From Gp7-AA6 sp036001245 (GTDB lineage Bacteria; Acidobacteriota; Thermoanaerobaculia; UBA5066; Gp7-AA6), in assembly GCA_036001245.1 (NCBI GenBank), contig DASYUL010000092.1:1-64000 (forward strand): a DNA stretch of 64,000 nucleotides. The letters run 5' to 3'. This document shows positions 58,314 through 64,000 of the stretch, one piece after another. The position numbers and the translations under genes were made by a program. The notes under the pieces were generated by a model that made no database searches, was not told the origin of the DNA, and worked only from the letters and a program-made list of their open reading frames with translations. Numbering within the stretch: the stretch's first letter is position 1; every line of letters begins with the position of its first letter.

Positions 58314-60230
58314 CTATTTGACGACGCTCCCGGGCGGCACGTCCGACGCGACCTCGAGGAGAGACGGCTCCCCGGCCTCCCCGACCGTCGCCGCGAGCAC
58401 CATCCCGTTGGACTCGACCCCCATCAGCTTCGCCGGCTTCAGGTTCGCGACGATCACGACGTTTTTCCCCACGAGCGCCTCCGGCTCGTACCGGCCGGCG
58501 ATCCCGGCGACCACCTGCCGCCGCTCGGTTCCAACATCGACCAGGAGTCGCACGAGCTTGTTCGACTTCGGGACGCGCTCGGCCTCCACCACGCGGCCGG
58601 TGACGAGCTGCACCCTCTGGAAATCCTGGATCGAGATCCGGCCGTCCGATTCCGCTGTCGCCGGCGTGTCAGGCATCGCCTTTCCCTCCTTCGCTTCGAA
58701 GTAAGCCGCGGTGTCCACCCTCGGAAAGAGCGCCGCCGCCGGAGCGATCGGAGCCCCGGTCGGCAGCCGCCCCCACTCGAGGTCCGCGAGCTTCGGGTCT
58801 TCCGGTGGGGCGCCGAGAGCCGCGAAGATCTTCCGGGACGTCGACGGCATGAATGGCCAGAGCAGACCCGCCGCGAGCCGCACGCCCTCCGACGCCGCGT
58901 AGAGGATCTGCGAGAGCCGCCCCGACGGACCCTCTTCCTTCAGGACTTTCCAGGGCTCGCGCGAAACGACGTAACCGTTGATCTCCGAGAGGAACCTCCA
59001 GATCGCTTCGAGCCCGCGGTGAAACGCGAAGTCGTCCATGGCGGCGCGGTAGTCTCGGCGCGCTCGCTCCCACGCCGCGATGATCTCGTTCTCCTCGCAC
59101 GGTTCCGGCGGCGACGAGCCGAACGCCTGGCGGCAGAGCGCCGAAACCCGCGACACCGTGTTGCCGAGGTCGTTGGCGAGGTCGGCGTTATAGCGTTCGA
59201 GAAACGCCTGGTCCGAAAACGACGCGTCCTGGCCGAAGGCCATTTCGCGCATGAGGAAGTAGCGCAGGGCGTCGGGCCCGAAGTCGCGGACGAGCGCGTC
59301 GGGCCGCACGACGTTGCCGACCGACTTGGACATCTTCCGCTCGTCCCGCAGCCACCAGCCGTGCGCCCAGACGGTCGTCGGGACCGGCAGTCCGGCCGAG
59401 AGGAGAAATGCCGGCCAGTAGACGGCGTGAAATCGCAGGATGTCCTTGCCGATGATGTGGACCCGCCGGCCCTCCGGGTTTTCCCAGAACTCTCGATAGA
59501 GCCGGTCGTCTTCCGAGCCGAAGCCGAGCGCGGTCACGTAGTTCGAGAGCGCATCGAGCCAGACATACACGATGTGTCCCGGCCTCCCGGGAAAGGGGAT
59601 CCCCCACTTGATGTTCGTGCGCGAAACCGACAGGTCTTTCAGGCCGGCTTCGACGAACGACATCACCTCCGCGCGGCGGGTCTCCGGGCGCACGAACTCC
59701 GGCTGCGTGCGGTAAAGCTCGAGGAGTGGCGCCGCGTACTTCGAGAGGCGGAAGAAGACGTTCTCCTCCGACTGCCACGCCGCGGGCTCTGCGTGGATCG
59801 GGCACTTCCCGTTGACAAGCTCTTTTTCCGTGTAGAACGCCTCGCAGCTCGCGCAGTACCAGCCCTCGTGGCGGTCGAGGTAGAGGTCGCCGGCGGCCTC
59901 GATGCGCCGCACGATCTCCTCGACTCCTCGGCGGTGGCGCGCCTCGGTCGTCCGGATGAAGTCGTCGTTGGCGACTCCGAAGCGCCGGTAGAGCTCGTGG
60001 TAGCGCTCGACGACCCGGTTGGCGAGCTCGATCGGCGCCGTTCCCTGTGCCGCGGCGGCCCTCTCGATCTTCTGCCCGTGCTCGTCGGTGCCCGTCAAGA
60101 ACCACGTTCTCTCGCCGAGCAGCCGGTGGTAGCGCGTGAGAACGTCCGTGACGACGGTCGAATAGATGTGCCCGATGTGCGGCAGATCGTTGACGTAGTA
60201 GATCGGCGTCGTCGCGTAGAACGTCTTCAT
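58314..60230 (-). CDS. metG: methionyl-tRNA synthetase with C-terminal tRNA-binding domain
   Basis: A class I synthetase of 638 residues. The HIGH motif is HIGHIYS, the zinc region YCASCEAFYTEKELVNGKCPIH, and the KMSKS loop DERKMSKSVGN. The C-terminal OB-fold (about 525-638; IQDFQRVQLVTGRVVEAERVP, LKPAKLMGVESNGMVLA) binds tRNA and mediates dimerisation. All motifs are intact. Neighbours are tatD downstream and radC upstream across a five-unit heptamer array. ATG 60230 is the family start. Confidence 0.96.
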   Translation of the reverse strand: MKTFYATTPIYYVNDLPHIGHIYSTVVTDVLTRYHRLLGERTWFLTGTDEHGQKIERAAAAQGTAPIELANRVVERYHELYRRFGVANDDFIRTTEARHRRGVEEIVRRIEAAGDLYLDRHEGWYCASCEAFYTEKELVNGKCPIHAEPAAWQSEENVFFRLSKYAAPLLELYRTQPEFVRPETRRAEVMSFVEAGLKDLSVSRTNIKWGIPFPGRPGHIVYVWLDALSNYVTALGFGSEDDRLYREFWENPEGRRVHIIGKDILRFHAVYWPAFLLSAGLPVPTTVWAHGWWLRDERKMSKSVGNVVRPDALVRDFGPDALRYFLMREMAFGQDASFSDQAFLERYNADLANDLGNTVSRVSALCRQAFGSSPPEPCEENEIIAAWERARRDYRAAMDDFAFHRGLEAIWRFLSEINGYVVSREPWKVLKEEGPSGRLSQILYAASEGVRLAAGLLWPFMPSTSRKIFAALGAPPEDPKLADLEWGRLPTGAPIAPAAALFPRVDTAAYFEAKEGKAMPDTPATAESDGRISIQDFQRVQLVTGRVVEAERVPKSNKLVRLLVDVGTERRQVVAGIAGRYEPEALVGKNVVIVANLKPAKLMGVESNGMVLAATVGEAGEPSLLEVASDVPPGSVVK

Positions 60231-60256
60231 GGAAGCGGGGAACGATATCGCAGGAC

Positions 60257-60291
60257 GAGCTGTCAGCTCTCATCCGTCAGCGATCAGCTCT
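60257..60291. repeat. heptamer tandem array (AGCTGTC type)
   Basis: AGCTGTC, AGCTCTC, ATCCGTC, AGCGATC, AGCTCTA in 7-bp register, in the gap between radC and metG. Confidence 0.75.
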
Positions 60292-60295
60292 ACCC

Positions 60296-60985
60296 TTACA
60301 ACAGTCCCGCCTCTCGAAACGAGACGCACCCTTCCCGCCCTACGACGACGTGATCGAGCAGGCGCAGGCCCACGAGATCCGCCGCCGAAGCCAGGCGCCG
60401 TGTGAACTCGCGGTCCTCACGCGACGGCGACGGGTCGCCCGATGGATGGTTGTGGTACACGATCAGGGCCGCGGCGTTCGAGAGCAGCGCGCGCTTCAAC
60501 AACTCACGAGGCTCGACGACCGCGCGGTCGAGCGTGCCCCGATAGATCTCCGGGTCGTCCCTCAGCAGTCGGTTGCGGGCGTTCAGATACAGCGCGCCCG
60601 TGCGCTCCTGCGTCCCGTCACCGTGGGTGCGCCGCAGGTACTCCTTGACCAGGGCCGGCTCGTTGAAGAGGTCGCGCGACGAGAGGGTCTCCGCGGCGAG
60701 GCGCCGTCCGATCTCGATCGCCGCCTCGATCGCCGAGGCGCGGGCACGCCCGATCCCCTTCTCGCGCGCGAGCTCACTTCCGGTCAAGCTCGCGAGCCCC
60801 GCGAGGCCGCCCTTCGCGGCCAGCAGCCTTCGCGCGCAGTCGAGCGCGCTTTCCCCCCGCGCGCCGGACCCGAGCAGGAGCGCGAGGAGCTCCTCGCCGG
60901 AGAGCGCGGCCGGCCCCGCTCGGGCGAGGCGCTCCCGCGGACGCTCTTCCAGGGGCAGGTCGCGGATGCGGAAGGTCTCAGGCAT
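60296..60985 (-). CDS. radC: RadC-like JAB-domain protein
   Basis: A 229-residue protein with an N-terminal UPF0758 part (LSGEELLALLLGSG, LASLTGSELAREKGIGRARASAIEAAIEIGRR) and a JAB/MPN metal site (IVYHNHPSGDPSPSREDREFT). Once linked to DNA repair, the family's role is unsettled. ATG 60985 is preferred; the upstream open frame lies in family B repeats. It precedes metG on the same strand. Confidence 0.92.
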   Translation of the reverse strand: MPETFRIRDLPLEERPRERLARAGPAALSGEELLALLLGSGARGESALDCARRLLAAKGGLAGLASLTGSELAREKGIGRARASAIEAAIEIGRRLAAETLSSRDLFNEPALVKEYLRRTHGDGTQERTGALYLNARNRLLRDDPEIYRGTLDRAVVEPRELLKRALLSNAAALIVYHNHPSGDPSPSREDREFTRRLASAADLVGLRLLDHVVVGREGCVSFREAGLL

Positions 60986-61000
60986 CGATTTATGGATGCC

Positions 61001-61086
61001 GCGGGGACAGGTCCCACGGACCTGCACCCGCCACAGTCAAATGCCGCGGGGACAGGCCCTGCGGGCCTGCACCCGCCACAGTCCAG
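61001..61086. repeat. dispersed palindromic repeats, family B (two tandem copies)
   Basis: Two near-identical units (ATGCCGCGGGGACAGG, then GGACCTGCACCCGCCACAGT or GGGCCTGCACCCGCC) in inverse orientation relative to the copies at 18451 and 35971. They fill the divergent radC/DUF2905 gap, where promoters are expected. Confidence 0.75.
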
Positions 61087-61305
61087 ATGGAAGGCCCCGG
61101 ATCGCCGGTCCGCTCTCTGCTGTTCGCCTTCGGGATCCTGCTCATCCTGGGAGCGATCGCCTGGCCGTTCCTGTCGAGGTATTTCGGGCGGCTGCCCGGC
61201 GACATCGTCGTCCGGCGGCCCGGCTTCACGTTCGTGTTCCCGATCGTCACCTGTCTACTGTTGTCGCTTCTCCTCTCGCTCCTCTTCTCGATCTTCCGGA
61301 GGTAG
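61087..61305 (+). CDS. DUF2905 family membrane protein
   Basis: A 72-residue protein with two hydrophobic helices (LLFAFGILLILGAIAWPFL and FPIVTCLLLSLLLSLLF) and the conserved GRLPGDIVVRRPGFTFVFPI between them, the DUF2905 pattern. Function unknown. ATG 61087 follows directly on family B repeats. It is divergent from radC and convergent with the glycosyltransferase gene, and lies just before a family A palindrome. Confidence 0.85.
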   Translation: MEGPGSPVRSLLFAFGILLILGAIAWPFLSRYFGRLPGDIVVRRPGFTFVFPIVTCLLLSLLLSLLFSIFRR

Positions 61306-61319
61306 CTCTGTGTCAATCC

Positions 61320-61344
61320 GGGGTCAGGTCTTTGGCCTGACCCC
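61320..61344. repeat. family A palindromic repeat
   Basis: GGGGTCAGGTC and GGCCTGACCCC around TTT. It encodes the last residues and stop codon of the adjacent glycosyltransferase on the minus strand. Confidence 0.75.
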
Positions 61345-62454
61345 GAGTAGCTCTCGATAGAGCGTTTCGATCCGATCGAGTCGAACCTCGGTCGAGAATC
61401 CCCTGGTGACGCGCTCCCGCGCCGCCCGTCCGAGACGATCGGACAGATCGGTGTCGGAGAGCAACCGTTCGAGCGCGGCGGCGGTGGCCCCGGGATCGCG
61501 CGGCAGCACGAGCAATCCCGAGACGCCGTGTTCGACGAGCTCCGGGTTTCCTCCGGCGGCGCTCGCGACCACCGGCTTTCCGAGCGCCATCGCCTCCCGC
61601 ACCGTGCCCGTGATGCCGAGCCCCTCGTAGGAGAGGTCGAGGACGACGTCCGCCGCCGCGAGGACGTCCGGCATGTCGGTCCGGAAACCGATCGCGAGGA
61701 CTCGACCGCCGACGCCCCTCTGCCGGGCGAAGGCGAGAACCCGTTCCATCTCCGCCTCGTCCTTGCAAGCGACGATCGCCGTCCGCACCTCGGGAAGAGC
61801 CCGGGCAACGAGCGCGGTCGCCGCGACGAGGTCGCGCCACCCCTTCCAGTCGCGCGCGCCGACCTGGACGACGAGCTTCTCGCCGGACGCGACGCCCCAC
61901 TCGCGGCGCACTTTCCCGCCGTCGACGCGGGACGGGTCGAAGCGGGACAGGTCGACTCCCGCGTAGACGACGTGGACCTTCTCGGGCGGAACGCCGGCGG
62001 AGGCGACGATCACTCGCTTGATGTCCTCGCAGACGGTCACGACCGCGTCGAGCCGGGTCCTGTACTTCAGCGCGGCGAACGGCTCGAGCGGGAACGAGAC
62101 GCCCCGGTTGACGACGAGGACCGGACGCCGGCGGGCGAAGAGCGTCGCGAAGAGCGCCACGGAGTGCGCGATCCCTTTGTGGACGTGGACGACGTCGGCC
62201 GCAACCTCGTCGAAGATCCGCGCAAGCCGGCGAGCGCTCGGCAGGTCGAACTCGTGCCGGAGCGGCAGCGGAAAGAAGGGGATTCGCTCCTCGCGACTCT
62301 CCCTCGCGACTTCGCCCTCCGGTCGCGAGACGACCCCGACCCGGTGCCCGCGACGCGCGAGCCCGCGCGCGAGCTCGAACATCTGGACGACGCTGCCGGT
62401 GGTGAAGCTCCCCTTCTCGAGGACCTGAAGGATCGAGAGAGGCCGCTCGTTCAA
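61324..62454 (-). CDS. glycosyltransferase family 4 (GT-B fold), TTG start
   Basis: A GT-B enzyme (376 residues) with SILQVLEKGSFTTGSVVQMFELARGLARRGH, VVHVHKGIAHS, VQVGARDWKGW, YEGLGITGTVREAMALGKPVVASAAGGNPELV and the usual C-terminal helix. Substrates are not evident. The apparent start is a TTG (62454) in a CCTTGAA-type heptamer array that also supplies an AAGG; no ATG or GTG precedes the fold at the right place. The last residues (GVRPKT) and stop come from a family A palindrome. It follows a dehydrogenase gene on the same strand. Confidence 0.85.
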   Translation of the reverse strand: MNERPLSILQVLEKGSFTTGSVVQMFELARGLARRGHRVGVVSRPEGEVARESREERIPFFPLPLRHEFDLPSARRLARIFDEVAADVVHVHKGIAHSVALFATLFARRRPVLVVNRGVSFPLEPFAALKYRTRLDAVVTVCEDIKRVIVASAGVPPEKVHVVYAGVDLSRFDPSRVDGGKVRREWGVASGEKLVVQVGARDWKGWRDLVAATALVARALPEVRTAIVACKDEAEMERVLAFARQRGVGGRVLAIGFRTDMPDVLAAADVVLDLSYEGLGITGTVREAMALGKPVVASAAGGNPELVEHGVSGLLVLPRDPGATAAALERLLSDTDLSDRLGRAARERVTRGFSTEVRLDRIETLYRELLGVRPKT

Positions 62455-62482
62455 CCTTGACCTTGAACCTTGAACTTTGAAC
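62449..62482 (-). repeat. heptamer tandem array (CCTTGAA type)
   Basis: CGTTCAA, CCTTGA, CCTTGAA, CCTTGAA, CTTTGAA, CCAAAT: 7-bp register with one 1-bp deletion. It fills the gap between the dehydrogenase and glycosyltransferase genes and carries the TTG start of the latter. Confidence 0.75.
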
Positions 62483-62486
62483 CAAA

Positions 62487-63542
62487 TCAGTCGCCGTCGG
62501 GCCACTCTTTCTTCGCGGCGTCCGGCACGAGAACGATCTTTCCGAGCTGCCGGCCCTCTTCGAGCAGCTGGTATGCCGCCCGAGCCTCCGAGAGAGGAAA
62601 GACACGGTCGATCCGCGGCGACAGCCGGCCGGCGGCCACCGTCTGCAGGACTGCGCGGAACTCGCGATCGTTCGCCATCGTCGATCCGAGGATGGAGATG
62701 TGCTTCCAGAAGATCAGGCGGATCTCCTCGGCCGGGTTGGGCCCGCTCGTGGCCCCGCAGGTGACGATCCTTCCGCCGCGCCGGACCACGCGGAGCGACG
62801 TCATCCACGTCTTCTCGCCGACCGAGTCCACGACGAGATCGACCCCGCGTTTCCGGGTCTGACTCCGCACGGCTTCGGCGACATTCTCCTTCGTATAGTC
62901 GATGACCAGCTCCGCGCCCGCCGCGCGCGCTGCGCCGGCCTTTTCTTCGCTCGATGTCGTGGCGATCACGCGGGCGCCGCACAGAAGCGCGATCTCCAGG
63001 GCCGCCCACGCGACCCCGCCCCCGACGCCGTGGATCAGGACCGTGTCGCCGGGACGCACGGCGCCGCGCGTGATGACTAGCCGCCAGGCCGTCTCGTACG
63101 AGAGTGGAAACGCCGCAGCCTGCTCGAAGGAGAGCCGCTCGGGAATCGGGAAGAGATTGCGCGCCGGGACGAGCGCCTTCTCCGCGAACGTGCCCGGCGC
63201 GTGCTCGCCCAGAATGCGGTACTTCACACAAAGGCTCTGCTCGCCGCTGAGGCAGAATTCGCAGACCCCGCAGAAGAGGCCGGGCTGGACGAGAACGCGA
63301 TCGCCGATGGCGAGTCCGGACACCCCTTCTCCGATCTCCTCGACGACGCCCGCGCCGTCGGCTCCGGGCACCTGGGGCAGTGGCACGTCGGGAATGCCGT
63401 CGCGGGCGAAGAGGTCGAGGTGGTTCAGCGCCGCCGCGCGGATGCCGACGACGACCTCGCCCGGACCCGGCGTCGGATCGGGCCAGTCGCCGTACTCGAG
63501 GACCTCGTTGCCGCCGTGGCGGCGGAAGAAAACGGCTTTCAC
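62487..63542 (-). CDS. zinc-binding/quinone-type medium-chain dehydrogenase
   Basis: An MDR-family enzyme of 351 residues. The N-terminal GroES-like half shows AALNHLDLFARDG and GADGAGVVEEIGEGV, with the structural-zinc cluster CGVCEFCLSGEQSLC. The Rossmann half has VLIHGVGGGVAWAALEIALLCGARVIATTSS for NADP. The arrangement matches quinone-reductase-like or alcohol dehydrogenases. The role is unknown. It lies 16 nt after the phosphatase/sulfatase-type gene and is followed by the glycosyltransferase gene. Confidence 0.88.
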   Translation of the reverse strand: MKAVFFRRHGGNEVLEYGDWPDPTPGPGEVVVGIRAAALNHLDLFARDGIPDVPLPQVPGADGAGVVEEIGEGVSGLAIGDRVLVQPGLFCGVCEFCLSGEQSLCVKYRILGEHAPGTFAEKALVPARNLFPIPERLSFEQAAAFPLSYETAWRLVITRGAVRPGDTVLIHGVGGGVAWAALEIALLCGARVIATTSSEEKAGAARAAGAELVIDYTKENVAEAVRSQTRKRGVDLVVDSVGEKTWMTSLRVVRRGGRIVTCGATSGPNPAEEIRLIFWKHISILGSTMANDREFRAVLQTVAAGRLSPRIDRVFPLSEARAAYQLLEEGRQLGKIVLVPDAAKKEWPDGD

Positions 63543-63558
63543 GGCGTGAAAGGTTACG

Positions 63559-64000
63559 TCAATTCAAGTACCCGAGCGACTTCAGCTTCTCGAGGTACTC
63601 GCGATCGGTCTCGCGGCGCCGCTCGGCGGCGGGGGCGATGCGATCCCCGTACGTCTCCACGGTCGTCGTCTCGAGAGTTCCCGGCGGGAAGAGAGACGTT
63701 GCGGGACGCCCGGCGAGATCGCGCGCGGCGGGAACCCCGGCACGTGCGAGGAGTGAGGGCGCCACGTCGAAGGGCTGGATGAGCGCGGAACGCGCCGGTG
63801 ATCTCCCGTCGAAGACGACGAGCCGTCCTCGGGACGCGGGCGACGGGTGGCTGTCGGCGGCGATGACCGCGAGCACGATCTCCCCGTTTCGCGCCCGCAC
63901 GATGAGCCGGTCGAGCATCCGCCAGAGGCGGGCGAGCGCGGCGCGGCGCGCCGCCGGGTCCTCGCGGAGGATGTCGGCTCCCGGCAAATACACGGCGGCG
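63559..64000 (-). CDS. alkaline-phosphatase/sulfatase superfamily protein, partial
   Basis: The C-terminal part of a protein whose start lies beyond the window. LVVFDGRSPARSALIQPFDVAPSLLARAGVPAARDLAGRP fits the C-terminal metal-site region of the alkaline phosphatase superfamily (type I phosphodiesterase or sulfatase). The end (EYLEKLKSLGYLN) is typical of acidobacterial members. Substrate not clear. It leads a minus-strand group with a dehydrogenase and a glycosyltransferase gene. Confidence 0.72.
   Translation of the reverse strand, partial: AAVYLPGADILREDPAARRAALARLWRMLDRLIVRARNGEIVLAVIAADSHPSPASRGRLVVFDGRSPARSALIQPFDVAPSLLARAGVPAARDLAGRPATSLFPPGTLETTTVETYGDRIAPAAERRRETDREYLEKLKSLGYLN

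Overview
The window is one contiguous stretch of GC-rich bacterial chromosome. It carries an outer-membrane assembly pair (bamA, tamB), O-antigen and LPS-type glycosylation genes, RNase Y and a large Ser/Thr kinase fused to TolB-like and TPR regions. With the gene orders thrS-infC-rpmI-rplT-pheS-pheT-zapA-rny-ymdB and xseA-xseB-ispA-tlyA-nadK, this points to a Gram-negative bacterium, most plausibly an Acidobacteriota member. That placement is inference from gene content and order; no rRNA gene is present.

Layout. 1-1914: an IS110/IS1111-family element sits inside an integron attC site, followed by a reverse-oriented gene cassette and an intact attC. 2226-3103: an ArsR-type repressor and SRPBCC protein pair with a palindromic operator. 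3544-18443 (minus): trm112-like, O-antigen ligase, xseA, xseB, ispA, two zinc-type dehydrogenases, tlyA, nadK, tamB, bamA, with many 4-nt start/stop overlaps. 18505-20883: two glycosyltransferases and a peroxiredoxin whose peroxidatic residue is encoded by TGA, a likely selenoprotein. 20900-35803 (mostly minus): the thrS to ymdB translation, division and RNA-decay cluster plus two tRNA-Val genes, interrupted at 23832-28829 by a kinase, a broken outer-membrane protein, a secreted protein and a winged-helix/FHA protein. 36079-46102: methyltransferase, YfhO-like protein, glycosyltransferase, LOG, pyrE, NtrC-type regulator, DegP protease, CoA-binding protein and TonB-like protein. 46335-55929 (plus): rimP-nusA-infB-ylxP-rbfA-truB-rpsO-pnp. 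56065 to the end: a lipoprotein, a metallopeptidase/tatD/metG/radC group on minus, a DUF2905 gene, and a glycosyltransferase/dehydrogenase/phosphatase-sulfatase group that runs off the right edge.

The most informative observations are these. (i) The insertion sequence interrupts an attC, and its 3' noncoding end contains segments matching the attC target and both element termini, as expected of a bridge RNA whose guide reads the conserved attC core. (ii) The peroxiredoxin has an in-frame TGA at its catalytic position, followed at the right distance by a bacterial SECIS-like hairpin. (iii) Intergenic tandem arrays occur at eleven places; their sequences differ, but the period is always 7 bp. 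Five of these places carry two facing arrays that can fold into a hairpin, and two appear to supply the Shine-Dalgarno-like bases and TTG start of the next gene. (iv) Three families of dispersed palindromic repeats occur; one copy is inserted in frame in the O-antigen ligase, and two copies show compensatory changes in the stem. (v) infC, ispA and the YfhO-like gene appear to use non-ATG/GTG/TTG starts.
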